In this document: positions 26,626-36,210 of the stretch, piece after piece
Layout of the letters: every line of letters begins with the position of its first letter
Position numbering within the stretch: position 1 is the first letter of the stretch
DNA from: CAVSWT01 sp963731745
GTDB taxonomy: Bacteria > Bacteroidota > Ignavibacteria > Ignavibacteriales > Ignavibacteriaceae
DNA: 64,000 nucleotides
Direction: 5' to 3'
Assembly: GCA_963731745.1 (NCBI GenBank)
Contig: CAVSWT010000028.1
Coordinates: 124,001-188,000 of the forward strand
The notes under the pieces: generated by a model
The model's database searches: none
Told to the model about the DNA's origin: nothing
The model's input: only the letters and a program-made list of their open reading frames with translations
Position numbers and translations under genes: made by a program

Positions 26626-27339
26626 TTAAAATTGGTAAGATATTCCAGCAATAAAAGTAACACCATCTATATTTATTTTTGAATCAAAGGATTCTTGAGC
26701 TAATGTAATTGTCCTTCCAAAAAATTCAGTTTGCTGTTTATTATACTTACTTTTAACAGTGAATTGAGGATCGCGAAATTTCATCTCAGATCTAATCGAA
26801 ACATTCTTTATTAAAAGATATTCCATCCCAATAGAAACTTGAATTCCAAAAGCTGTTTTCCGTTCAATATTACTTACTTCAATATTGCCGAACTTTCTAA
26901 TATGCCAGCCGATATAATAACCGCCGCCGCCGCCCATTAAAAATTTAAATTTCTCAGTAGAAAATGGCATTAAATAGTGTATCGATAATTCAATAGGAAT
27001 TAAAGCGAATCCATCTTTAAGCTCAATCGTTTCAGTATTATTTCCCGAAAACACTGTCAGATTTCTGCCAAGCTGTGTATGATCCATATATTCTGTTCCA
27101 AGACCAAGGATGACTTCGTCAAATAGTCTATACCTTAATTCAAATGATGGATTAATAATATCAGTTAATGGAAATGAATTATTTCGAAGAATTTCGTCTG
27201 AAGAATTCGGAGACAAATATATTTTAGCACTGGTTGTATAAACTATATTTACACCAAGACTGAAACGATTGCCATTATACTGTCCAAAGGCTGTGAGTGG
27301 AATAAAAAATAAAAGTGAAAAGGTTAATAATTTAGTCAT
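26626..27339 (-). CDS. Outer-membrane beta-barrel-like protein
   Basis: The 237-residue protein has a Sec signal peptide ending near AFGQ (residues 1-19). Alternating beta strands rich in aromatic residues follow, ending in a C-terminal Phe (GISYQF), as in outer-membrane barrels. It resembles the general PorT/OMP_b-brl families of Bacteroidota, but no specific function is visible. It lies upstream of aroK, 57 bases apart, on the same strand. Confidence 0.75.
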   Translation of the reverse strand: MTKLLTFSLLFFIPLTAFGQYNGNRFSLGVNIVYTTSAKIYLSPNSSDEILRNNSFPLTDIINPSFELRYRLFDEVILGLGTEYMDHTQLGRNLTVFSGNNTETIELKDGFALIPIELSIHYLMPFSTEKFKFLMGGGGGYYIGWHIRKFGNIEVSNIERKTAFGIQVSIGMEYLLIKNVSIRSEMKFRDPQFTVKSKYNKQQTEFFGRTITLAQESFDSKINIDGVTFIAGISYQF

Positions 27340-27400
27340 CTAGAAAAATTCATCAGAAATATTTAATTGATTTAATTAAGTATATAAAACTTATTTAAAA

Positions 27401-27438
27401 ATAAAAACCCCCAAAATTCAGTAATGAAGCTGGGGGCT
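27401..27438 (-). terminator. Terminator after the PpiD-like gene
   Basis: The stem CCCCCA...TGGGGG (27408-27413 with 27431-27436), with an inner TTCA/TGAA pair, is followed on the minus strand by TTTTTATTTTT. It lies 22 bases past the stop of the 27458-29548 gene. Confidence 0.85.
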
Positions 27439-27457
27439 AAAAGTAATTTAAACTTTT

Positions 27458-29548
27458 TTATTGCTGGGAATAAAATTGGTCCCTATGGTCAACTATATCT
27501 GCATCATTCTTCAAGTTAACAAGCCACTGATTTAGAAACGTGCTTTTCTTTTCCTGTAATATTTGATCACGTATCGTATTCCTTTGAACATTATAAGCAG
27601 ATGAATCAAATTTCGTTCTGCTAATTACATCGATTAAATAATAACCTCTTACACCTTTAACAGGTTCAGAAATTTTATTTAAATTTAGATTTAATGCTTT
27701 TTCCATGAATGAATAATCTCTGCCCACTGTTGGCACATTTCCAGTTGGTTTAAAAGAACCTGTTTCACTAACAGTAGCTTTCGGATCTATATTCTTTACT
27801 TTATCTAAATCACCGTTAATTTGTTTTTTAACTTTCACAGCTTCTTCATTAGCTTTTTCGAATTTTTTATTTTGTAACACGTAAGGTGTAATTGATTTTT
27901 TAACTTCATCAAAAGATTTAATGCCCTCTGATATAACTTTACTTACTTGAACAACAGCGTACCCTCTTTGAGTTTGGTAAACTGGACTAATTGAATTTAC
28001 TCCATTGTTAAATGCAAAAGAAACAATTCGCTTACTTGTACCTATTCCTGAAACAGATTGAGCATCTTTTACGAAAGGAGTAGATTCCTGAATTTTATAA
28101 TTATAAGATTCAGCAGCTTTTTCAAATCCATCTTGATTAGCTAAATATGCAAAATCACCAGCTTTATTAAATAAAGCATCTTTAGTGGTTGGCGAAGCTT
28201 TTATAGGCATAGCCAGTTTTTCAATTACATATTTTTTATCGGATTTACCTGTAACTTTAATTATATGATAACCGAAATTAGTTTTTACTGGCTTCTGAAC
28301 TACTCCAACTTTACCATTGAACACAGCCTTTTCAAATTCGGGAACCATCATTCCCTTTCCAAACCATCCTAAATCGCCGCCTTTAACAGCACTTCCTGGA
28401 TCCGAAGATTTTTCTTTCGCTATCTTTTCAAAATCAGCACCATTTTTTAATTGCTCATAAACTTTCATTGCTTCTTCATAATTTTTTTCATCGCTGCCCA
28501 TTTTATTTATCAAAATATGTGAAGCTCTATATAACACTTGTTTTGAAGGCACAGATGTAATATAATTTATTAATTCGTATCCTTGAGGGGTTAAAACCGG
28601 ACCGACAACTGAATGCGGTTTAGCTTTTAAAAGTTCATCAGCAGCCTCAGTAGATAGTGAAGAAAGTTCAACTGTATCCTTTGTAACCGGTTCATCTGTA
28701 TAAATCTTAGCGGTTTCAGTGAAGGTTAAAGTATCCTTCTGAAAATTATCTGAAATATTTTCTGCCATACTTTTTATGGTTAACGAATCATCTTTTGAAG
28801 GGACATCAGGGAACACAACGTATTTCAATTGACGTTGAGCTTCAATTCTGTACTTATCAAGGTTATTGTTATAATATTCTTTTAAATCATCATCGGAAAT
28901 ATTGATTGTTGAATCGGGATAAACATTGGTTGGAAACAATGCATATTTGGAATTAATTGTTGTGTTTTCTTCTTTAAATTTTCGGATTATTTCATCTTCA
29001 CTAATTGTAATGGAAGCAGTAACTAAACTTTGAAGCTTCTCACTTAGTTGATTTTGTCTTACAACTTCTTCTGCATTTAAAAGTGCTTCTTTATTTTGCG
29101 GATTAAATAACGCTTGCTGATATGCTTCTTTATTAAATTTACCGGTGGAATCTATAAAATTTCTTCTAAGAAAATCTGGAGGATTGTCACTCAGAATTGC
29201 ATTTCTAATTTCGTCATCGGAAACAGTAATATTAAATTTATTAAACTGCTGCTGAACTAAAGTCTGTACTACAACTGCATCCCAGACTTGATCTCTAAAT
29301 TGTTCAGTGTTTTCATCTTCAGCATCTCTCCCGGTTTGAGCTTTTCGACTTTGCCTCTCCCGGTCCAATGCAGTGGAAAATTCCTGGTAAGATATTTCAT
29401 CTCCATTAACCGAACCAACATTGTTTGATCTTCCGCCTAATGCAGACATAATATTTGAATCAGACATAACCATGAATAATACAAAAATCGCCCCTACAGT
29501 AAGAATAAATGCAGGTGCTAAGCTTCTCATCTTGGCCATCATAGCCAT
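27458..29548 (-). CDS. PpiD/SurA-like periplasmic peptidyl-prolyl isomerase
   Basis: The 696-residue protein has a membrane anchor at residues about 12-30, then a SurA-type helical chaperone domain (about 35-190; GSVNGDEISYQEFSTALD). A parvulin domain follows at about 340-440 (RASHILI, DPGSAVKGGDLGWFGKGMMVPEFEKAVF, NFGYHIIKV). A second, more divergent parvulin-like region occupies the C-terminal third. It would assist folding of outer-membrane and secreted proteins at the periplasmic face. It is monocistronic, with its own terminator. Confidence 0.92.
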   Translation of the reverse strand: MAMMAKMRSLAPAFILTVGAIFVLFMVMSDSNIMSALGGRSNNVGSVNGDEISYQEFSTALDRERQSRKAQTGRDAEDENTEQFRDQVWDAVVVQTLVQQQFNKFNITVSDDEIRNAILSDNPPDFLRRNFIDSTGKFNKEAYQQALFNPQNKEALLNAEEVVRQNQLSEKLQSLVTASITISEDEIIRKFKEENTTINSKYALFPTNVYPDSTINISDDDLKEYYNNNLDKYRIEAQRQLKYVVFPDVPSKDDSLTIKSMAENISDNFQKDTLTFTETAKIYTDEPVTKDTVELSSLSTEAADELLKAKPHSVVGPVLTPQGYELINYITSVPSKQVLYRASHILINKMGSDEKNYEEAMKVYEQLKNGADFEKIAKEKSSDPGSAVKGGDLGWFGKGMMVPEFEKAVFNGKVGVVQKPVKTNFGYHIIKVTGKSDKKYVIEKLAMPIKASPTTKDALFNKAGDFAYLANQDGFEKAAESYNYKIQESTPFVKDAQSVSGIGTSKRIVSFAFNNGVNSISPVYQTQRGYAVVQVSKVISEGIKSFDEVKKSITPYVLQNKKFEKANEEAVKVKKQINGDLDKVKNIDPKATVSETGSFKPTGNVPTVGRDYSFMEKALNLNLNKISEPVKGVRGYYLIDVISRTKFDSSAYNVQRNTIRDQILQEKKSTFLNQWLVNLKNDADIVDHRDQFYSQQ

Positions 29549-29739
29549 AATTTTTAGTACTCCAGATTAGAATTAATATTTAATTTAAGATGTTAAAAAT
29601 AGACACATACTCTTAAAAAAGCAATGAAATTACAATTTGATTTTACTAGTAAATATTCATGCGTTATCTTCTAAATATTATAAAACACAGCATGTTACAA
29701 TAATTATTATTATTCTACTATTTATTATTATAATTAAAA

Positions 29740-29765
29740 GGTGTAAATTGATTTTATCCTACACC
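29740..29765. promoter_or_regulatory. Inverted repeat ahead of the second Crp/Fnr gene
   Basis: GGTGTA (29740-29745) and TACACC (29760-29765) are inverted around a 14-base spacer, ending 33 bases before the start codon. It could be an autoregulatory operator or a leader hairpin. A GGAGAGG ribosome site follows at 29787. Confidence 0.3.
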
Positions 29766-29798
29766 AAATTTTATCACTTAATTTATGGAGAGGTATAA

Positions 29799-30482
29799 AT
29801 GTCAGGTAACAATGAATTCCTCAAATATGTGCCGATTTTTGCTGAATTGGACGAAAAGACGCTCGATCAAATATCTAGTTTAGGCATCAGAAAAAATTTT
29901 ACAAAAGATGCAGTTGTTTTATTTGAACACGAAGCAGGATCAGCATTATTTGTTATAGTTTCCGGAAAAGTTAAAATTTCAAGAGTAAGTGATGATGGAA
30001 AAGAAGTTATTTTAACTATTCTTGGTGAATCTGATTTTTTTGGGGAAATGGCAATTCTTGACGGGGCTACTAGATCAGCAAATGTTACTGCTATGGATGA
30101 TTCTGAAATATTTATTGTACAGAGAAGTGAATTTTTAGATTTATTATATCGTCATCCTGAAGTATCGGTTGCTTTATTGCAGGAACTTACAAGAAGACTT
30201 CGTTCAGCTGATATGAAAATTAAATCCCTTTCCTTAAAAGATGCAGAAGGCAAAGTTGCAACAGTAATATTACAACTCGCTGATGATATTGGAATGATAA
30301 AGCAAGGAACCGTAGAAATCGAAAAACTTCCCTACCAGCATGATCTGGCAAATATGGCCGGAACTTCACGCGAGACAATTTCACGAACCCTCCATTCATT
30401 TGCCAAAAAAGGTTTCGTGGAATTAGATGGTTCTCGCTTAAGAATTATAGATTATGAAAAATTTAAGGAATTATTTAGTTAG
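29799..30482 (+). CDS. Crp/Fnr-family transcriptional regulator
   Basis: The 227-residue regulator has a cyclic-nucleotide-binding-type domain (about 10-125; GESDFFGEMAILDGATRSANVTA) that looks closer to cAMP-type folds than to Fnr. It lacks the N-terminal cysteines of Fnr. The C-terminal winged helix has LANMAGTSRETISRTLHSFAKKG near 190. The start is supported by GGAGAGG seven bases upstream. It leads a plus-strand run with a PHP-domain protein and ribH. Its targets are not evident. Confidence 0.92.
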   Translation: MSGNNEFLKYVPIFAELDEKTLDQISSLGIRKNFTKDAVVLFEHEAGSALFVIVSGKVKISRVSDDGKEVILTILGESDFFGEMAILDGATRSANVTAMDDSEIFIVQRSEFLDLLYRHPEVSVALLQELTRRLRSADMKIKSLSLKDAEGKVATVILQLADDIGMIKQGTVEIEKLPYQHDLANMAGTSRETISRTLHSFAKKGFVELDGSRLRIIDYEKFKELFS

Positions 30483-30492
30483 AGATTAATTA

Positions 30493-31323
30493 ATGAACGC
30501 AAAAGTAGATCTTCATTTACATACCAACCATTCCGATGGTTTTTATTCTACAGCCGAACTTGTTAAAAAAGCAAAAGCCGAAGGCATTGATTGTATTAGC
30601 ATAACTGACCACGACAGTGTCTCCGGAATTGACGAAGCGATCTCTGTAGGAATGACTTTAGGTGTAGAAGTAATATCGGGAGTAGAAATAAGTTCAGATG
30701 TAAAGGACAAAGAAATACATATTTTAGGATATTTTATTGAAACAAATAATTCGGAACTAGAGCGGTATTTAACTTTTTTTCGTGAGGAAAGAATTAAAAG
30801 AGCTGAACGAATTGTTGTTAAGATTAATAATTTAGGAATGCCGCTTAAAATAAACGATGTGCTAGACATCGCAAAAAGTTCTGCAGTTGGAAGGCCGCAT
30901 ATCGCACAAGCAATGCTAACTAAAGGTTATGTAAATTCGTATTATGAAGCGTTCAATAAATATTTGGGAAATGACGGGCCTGCTTACGAAAAGAAAGTTC
31001 ATGTTTCTCCTAAAAGCGCATTTAAAATTATCAATGATGCTGGAGGCCTATCCTTTATAGCTCATCCCGGTTATCTAGAAGAAAATTTATTAAAAGATCT
31101 TATTGATGCCGGAGTGGATGGCGTTGAAGTGATTCATCCTTCTCTATCTTCATCACAGTCTAAATTTTATAAAGGAATTGCCAGCGAATACTTTCTTCTT
31201 GAATCCGGCGGGTCCGATTTTCATGGGGGAAAAAGAGAGGATGATAAAAATTTAGGGAAATTCTATACTAGCTATCATTCTGTTGAAGCTATGCGAAAAA
31301 GATTAATGAAAAATTCTGCTTAA
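30493..31323 (+). CDS. PHP-domain metal-dependent phosphoesterase (TrpH/RNase AM-like)
   Basis: The 276-residue protein opens with VDLHLHTNHSDG, the first PHP metal-binding motif. It continues with SITDHDSVSGIDEA, SGVEISSD, FIAHPG and GGSDFHG, the remaining metal ligands. Family members hydrolyse 3',5'-nucleoside bisphosphates or trim RNA 5' ends. It starts 10 bases after the regulator's stop. Confidence 0.9.
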   Translation: MNAKVDLHLHTNHSDGFYSTAELVKKAKAEGIDCISITDHDSVSGIDEAISVGMTLGVEVISGVEISSDVKDKEIHILGYFIETNNSELERYLTFFREERIKRAERIVVKINNLGMPLKINDVLDIAKSSAVGRPHIAQAMLTKGYVNSYYEAFNKYLGNDGPAYEKKVHVSPKSAFKIINDAGGLSFIAHPGYLEENLLKDLIDAGVDGVEVIHPSLSSSQSKFYKGIASEYFLLESGGSDFHGGKREDDKNLGKFYTSYHSVEAMRKRLMKNSA

Positions 31324-31350
31324 TATTACTATTCACACTAAATTCTAAAG

Positions 31351-31812
31351 ATGAAATTGATAGAAGGAAATTTAAACGCATCGGGTTTGAATGTTGCAAT
31401 TGTAGTCAGCAAATTTAACGAATACATCACTCAAAAATTACTCGATGGTGCAGTTGAATGTTTATATCACCATGGTGCCATAGAAGAAGGTATTTCAATT
31501 TTCAAAGTTCCCGGCGCATTTGAAATTCCCTTAATAGCTGATAATCTTGCTTCATCTAAAAAATACGATTGTATAATCTGTTTAGGAGCTGTAATTCGCG
31601 GTGCTACGCCACACTTTGATTTTGTTGCGGGAAATGTAAGTACTGGCATTGCACAAACTTCTTTAAAGTATTCAATTCCAATATCATTTGGAATTTTAAC
31701 AACGGATTCAATTGAGCAAGCATTGGAAAGAGCAGGCAACAAATCAGATAATAAGGGATGGGATGCCGCAATAGTTGCAATTGAAATGGCCAATCTTCAA
31801 AAACAAATTTAG
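31351..31812 (+). CDS. ribH: 6,7-Dimethyl-8-ribityllumazine synthase
   Basis: The enzyme performs the penultimate riboflavin step, joining 5-amino-6-ribitylaminouracil with a butanone phosphate. The 153-residue length is typical. Signatures are VVSKFNEYITQKLLDGA, VPGAFEIPL, CLGAVIRGATPHFDFVAG (with the catalytic His) and ILTTDSIEQALERAG. Other riboflavin genes are absent here, and I see no FMN riboswitch upstream. Confidence 0.97.
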   Translation: MKLIEGNLNASGLNVAIVVSKFNEYITQKLLDGAVECLYHHGAIEEGISIFKVPGAFEIPLIADNLASSKKYDCIICLGAVIRGATPHFDFVAGNVSTGIAQTSLKYSIPISFGILTTDSIEQALERAGNKSDNKGWDAAIVAIEMANLQKQI

Positions 31813-32011
31813 TGTATCCAGAAATTCTCTGAGAATTAGTTTTACTTACAATTACTGCAATTTGCTGATGAGGAGCTATTTTTATACTTTTTCATAATCA
31901 AAAAAATATTAAATTTAATTAGTATCTAAATCTAAATTAGTCTGCAAAAGAGGTAAGAATAAAAATCTTTTTACTTTTAGTTTATATTGTAAAAATTTGA
32001 GGGAAAATTAA

Positions 32012-34249
32012 ATGAAAAAAAAGATTGCATTTTTCTTACTTCTACTCCTTCCTATTTCAACAACATTATCACAACAGGCGTCGAACTGGCATAACTATAC
32101 TGATATGAAAAATATCAGGGATGTGAAAGCCAAAGATGATGGATTTTGGGCAGCGAGTGGCGGTGGTGCTTTTTTTTACAATTCACTTAGAGATACTTTT
32201 AACGTATTAACAAAAGCTGACGGCTTAAACGGCGGCTCACTTACTGCAATAACTGTGGATAAAAAAGGAAATGTTTGGTTCGGCAGCTCAAATGGAATAA
32301 TTGATGTTTATAATCCTAAAACAAAAAGTATCAATTCTATCCTCGATATTTATAATAACGACGAACGGACTCAAAAAAGTATTAACTCATTAATTTCCGT
32401 TGGAGATACAATTTTTGCAGCAACTGCTTTTGGTGTTTCATTAATCAATCCTAATAATTTAACTTTTTACGACACATATTTTAAATTTGGAAATCTTTCC
32501 GCGTATATTCCAATTAACAATTTAACTGTATCCAATAAAATTTATGCTTGTTCGGAACAAGGATTAATAGTCCAAAAAGAAGGCGCTCAAAATTTATCTG
32601 CACCTGAATCATGGGATGTTTACACCACAAGCAATGGATTACCTTCAAATATGATTTCTAAAGTGGTTTCATTTGAGGGAGATATTATTGCTTCTACTTT
32701 AAAGGGATTAACAAAATTTAATGGAACAGCCTGGGAAAATTATTTACCTCAATTTACCGGGAACATTTCTGATATTATAAGTAATGGTGACTCTTTAATA
32801 ATTTTGACAGACAGTCAAATATTTTCATATAAAAATGGAATACTTTCATCAATCTTTCAGTCACCTATATTCATTAGTAAAATTGAAATCTTAAATGGTA
32901 ATGAATTAATCGCCGCAACTCCAAAAGGCGTTATGAAAATAAATACCGGTGAATTGTTATTCCCTAATGGGCCTGAAGCAAACCAATTTCCAGCCCTTAG
33001 CGTAGACAATCATGGAACTCTGTGGTCTGCCAGCGGAAAAGATGGGCAAGGTGTCGGTTTCTATAAATTTGATGGGAATAAATGGACCAACTTTAATACT
33101 GCAAATACTCCAGTTCTTCCCCAAAATGATTATTACTCTGTTTACTGTGCGCCTGATAATACTACTTATGTTGGAAATTGGGGTTTCGGATTTGCTAGAA
33201 TAAAAAATGATAATATATCTGTTTTTACCACTAAAAATACTGATCTAAAAGGAACTCCGGAAAATACCGATAGTCACTTTTTGGTGATTACTGGTTTTGC
33301 TGCTGATTCCAAAAGCAATATTTGGATTCTAAATTTTTGGGCTTCGGATAGAAATGTATTAAGTGCATTAACGCCCGATAGCAACTGGTATTTTTTTAAT
33401 ATTCCAGCGACCAACAGAATTTTAAATCAGCAATATTCATTAGTGATCGATCAGTATGATACTAAATGGTACATCTCTAAAGATGCCGGTCAATTAGGGC
33501 TTTTTTACTTTAATGAAAATAATACTCTTAAAGATGCAAAAGATGATGTTTCAGGCTACCTTACAACAAGCAGCGGTTTGAATACCAACACAGTTACATC
33601 AGTAGCTGTAGATAGAAGAGGCGATATTTGGGTTGGAACAAGTTTGGGAGTTAATGTTATAACTCAAACTTTTACAATTCCATCCGGCAATCCGCAATTA
33701 AGTATTTCTTCAATATTTAGTTTACGTCAACAGTCAATTAATTGTATTGCTGTTGATCCTTTAAATCAAAAGTGGATCGGAACCAATGAGGGTCTTCTGC
33801 ATGTTTCATCTGATGGAACTTCTTTAATCGAAGCTTTCACTTCAAAGAATAGCCCTCTTCTTTCTGACATTATCAGAAGTATTGCAATCGATCCAAATTC
33901 CGGTACCATTTATGTCGGGACAGATAACGGTTTAACTTCATTTGAAACTCCTTCTATTATGCCTCAGGAATCTTTTGATGGATTATTCATTTATCCAAAT
34001 CCTTTTATAATTAAAAATGACGGCAAATTTATAACTATAGATGGATTGATTCGCGATTCCGATTTAAAGATCCTAACCATAGGCGGTAAATTAGTTGCCG
34101 AGTTTTCATCTCCGGGCGGAAGAATTGCTTCATGGGACGGCAGGGATTTAAATGGAAATTTAGTTAGCAGCGGTATTTATCTTGTGGTTGCTTACGATAA
34201 AGATGGCAACAGCGTAACTTCAGGCAAAATTGCCATACTTCACGAATAG
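32012..34249 (+). CDS. Two-component-regulator-type beta-propeller protein with C-terminal sorting domain
   Basis: The 745-residue secreted protein has a signal peptide (about 1-21, ending LSQ). Many propeller blades follow with the repeats (V/I)WFGSSNGI, IWVGTSLGVN and KWIGTNEGLL, as in the Reg_prop families. The last 85 residues (FIYPNPFIIKNDGKF ... SGIYLVVAYDKDGNSVTSGKIAILHE) form the FlgD-like/type IX-secretion C-terminal domain found on secreted proteins of this lineage. No kinase or peptidase domain is attached. Its role is unknown. Confidence 0.88.
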   Translation: MKKKIAFFLLLLLPISTTLSQQASNWHNYTDMKNIRDVKAKDDGFWAASGGGAFFYNSLRDTFNVLTKADGLNGGSLTAITVDKKGNVWFGSSNGIIDVYNPKTKSINSILDIYNNDERTQKSINSLISVGDTIFAATAFGVSLINPNNLTFYDTYFKFGNLSAYIPINNLTVSNKIYACSEQGLIVQKEGAQNLSAPESWDVYTTSNGLPSNMISKVVSFEGDIIASTLKGLTKFNGTAWENYLPQFTGNISDIISNGDSLIILTDSQIFSYKNGILSSIFQSPIFISKIEILNGNELIAATPKGVMKINTGELLFPNGPEANQFPALSVDNHGTLWSASGKDGQGVGFYKFDGNKWTNFNTANTPVLPQNDYYSVYCAPDNTTYVGNWGFGFARIKNDNISVFTTKNTDLKGTPENTDSHFLVITGFAADSKSNIWILNFWASDRNVLSALTPDSNWYFFNIPATNRILNQQYSLVIDQYDTKWYISKDAGQLGLFYFNENNTLKDAKDDVSGYLTTSSGLNTNTVTSVAVDRRGDIWVGTSLGVNVITQTFTIPSGNPQLSISSIFSLRQQSINCIAVDPLNQKWIGTNEGLLHVSSDGTSLIEAFTSKNSPLLSDIIRSIAIDPNSGTIYVGTDNGLTSFETPSIMPQESFDGLFIYPNPFIIKNDGKFITIDGLIRDSDLKILTIGGKLVAEFSSPGGRIASWDGRDLNGNLVSSGIYLVVAYDKDGNSVTSGKIAILHE

Positions 34250-34263
34250 ATTATTTAAAATTA

Positions 34264-36210
34264 ATGATAGACCTCTCGAATATTTCACTTCAGTTTGGCG
34301 GCAAATATTTATTCAAAGATATTAACTTTAAAATAAATGCCGGTGATAAAATATCATTGGTAGGTGCAAATGGAACCGGCAAATCTTCAATCCTTAAAAT
34401 AATAAATGGCGAGCTTCAGCCTGAAAGCGGCAAAATATTAAAGCAGAAAAACGTAAGTATCGGCTATTTACCTCAAGAGAACGTTACCCATTTTGATAAA
34501 ACACTTTTTGAAGAAGCAAAATCTGCATTAAGCGATATAACTTCGCTGCAGCAAAAGGAAAACGAGATTACCGAAAAGCTTTCCAATGATTCAATAGAAT
34601 CCGCTTTAAGGGATGATTTAATAAACCAGCTTGGAGAAGTTCATCATCGTTTAGAAGAGCTCGGTTCATACAGTATTGAGGCTAACATTGAAAAAATTCT
34701 TGTCGGACTCGGATTTGAAGAAAGTGATTTTGAAAGGCAGACAAATCAATTTTCAGGCGGCTGGCAAATGCGAATTGCACTGGCTAAAATATTAATTTCA
34801 CAAAATGATATTTTATTATTAGATGAACCTACAAATCATCTGGATTTTGATTCGCTTGAATGGTTAATTAATTTCTTAAAAAATTATAGAGGCTCTCTCT
34901 TAATTGTATCTCATGATAAACATTTTGTTAATGAAGTGACAAATAAAACTTTAGAAATTTACCTTACAAAATTTAATTCGTTCAACGGCAATTACGATGC
35001 TTTTCTAAAATACAAAGAAGAAAGAGATCAGCTGGCGGAAAATACTTTTATACAGCAGCAGAAAAAAATAAAAGAAACCGAAAAATTTATTGAAAGGTTC
35101 AGATACAAAGCCACAAAAGCAAAGCAAGTTCAAAGTAGAATAAAGCAGCTTGAGAAGATTGATTTAATTCAGCTTCCGGAAAATAAATCTGAAATTGACT
35201 TAAGGTTTCCGGAACCACCGCAAAGCGGAAGAATAAACATAGAACTAAAAGCTGTTTCTAAATTCTATGATGAAAAAAAAGTTTTTGAGAATTTAGATTT
35301 TCAAATTGAACGGGGCGAGAAAATCGCTTTTGTCGGTCCAAATGGCTCGGGCAAATCTACTTTAGCAAAAATTATTTCCGGCATAATCGGAATTACTAAA
35401 GGCGAAAGGATTGTCGGACATAATACAATAATATCATATTATGCACAGGATGTAGCTGATAATCTTAATCCTGATTTAGACATAATTGAAAGTGTTGATG
35501 GTATAGCTGAAAATAAAACCATAGGACAATTAAGATCAATTCTAGGATCATTTCTTTTTACAGGCGATGACGTTTTCAAGAAAGTTGGAGTTTTATCAGG
35601 CGGCGAAAAAAGTCGTGTTGCTTTAGCAAGAATATTACTTACAAAGTCTAACTTGATTGTATTGGATGAACCTACAAATCATCTGGATATTTCATCAAAA
35701 AATATTTTGCAAAAAGCTTTAGTTGATTTCAAAGGTTCGTTAGTTTTAGTATCTCATGATGTTGATTTTTTATTGCCTATAGTAGATAAAGTTGTCGAGA
35801 TAAGAAGAAGTTCATTTAAAATATTTTTGGGCGGCATAGATGATTATCTATATAAAAGACAACAAATAATTGAAAGCGAAAAAACCGGAAAGAGTAAGGA
35901 AGTAATATCAGATTCAATTTCACGAAAAGAACAGAAGAGAATTGAAGCTGAACAAAGACAAAAAAAATATTTGGCCACTAAAGACCTTCTTAAAAAGATA
36001 AATGGATTAGAAGAAAAAATTGATCGTTTAGAAATGAAAGAAAAAGAGCTTGAAAAAAATCTTGCAGACGAAAAGCTGTACAGCGATCCAAATCTTCTAA
36101 AAGAAATGACTTCTGATTATAATCAAGTTAAAACAGAATTAGAAAACACCATTGAAAAATGGCAGTATCTTTCGGAAGAGCTTGTAAAAATTGAAAGCCA
36201 ATTTTCTTAA
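34264..36210 (+). CDS. ABC-F family ATPase
   Basis: The 648-residue soluble protein has two ABC cassettes. They carry Walker A motifs GANGTGKSS and GPNGSGKST, signatures FSGGWQMR and LSGGEKSR, and Walker B motifs ILLLDEPTNHLD and LIVLDEPTNHLD. The inter-domain linker ends in KATKAKQVQSRIKQLEKID, as in ribosome-acting ABC-F factors. A C-terminal coiled coil (about 555-645) resembles Uup/YdiF types. It probably remodels ribosomes; an antibiotic-resistance role cannot be claimed. It starts 14 bases after the propeller gene and converges with the ROK kinase gene. Confidence 0.95.
   Translation: MIDLSNISLQFGGKYLFKDINFKINAGDKISLVGANGTGKSSILKIINGELQPESGKILKQKNVSIGYLPQENVTHFDKTLFEEAKSALSDITSLQQKENEITEKLSNDSIESALRDDLINQLGEVHHRLEELGSYSIEANIEKILVGLGFEESDFERQTNQFSGGWQMRIALAKILISQNDILLLDEPTNHLDFDSLEWLINFLKNYRGSLLIVSHDKHFVNEVTNKTLEIYLTKFNSFNGNYDAFLKYKEERDQLAENTFIQQQKKIKETEKFIERFRYKATKAKQVQSRIKQLEKIDLIQLPENKSEIDLRFPEPPQSGRINIELKAVSKFYDEKKVFENLDFQIERGEKIAFVGPNGSGKSTLAKIISGIIGITKGERIVGHNTIISYYAQDVADNLNPDLDIIESVDGIAENKTIGQLRSILGSFLFTGDDVFKKVGVLSGGEKSRVALARILLTKSNLIVLDEPTNHLDISSKNILQKALVDFKGSLVLVSHDVDFLLPIVDKVVEIRRSSFKIFLGGIDDYLYKRQQIIESEKTGKSKEVISDSISRKEQKRIEAEQRQKKYLATKDLLKKINGLEEKIDRLEMKEKELEKNLADEKLYSDPNLLKEMTSDYNQVKTELENTIEKWQYLSEELVKIESQFS

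Noticed and set aside
31813..32011. Terminator or riboswitch after ribH
   Set aside because: Only a weak AATTC/GAATT hairpin is visible, and no conserved FMN-riboswitch sequence is present.
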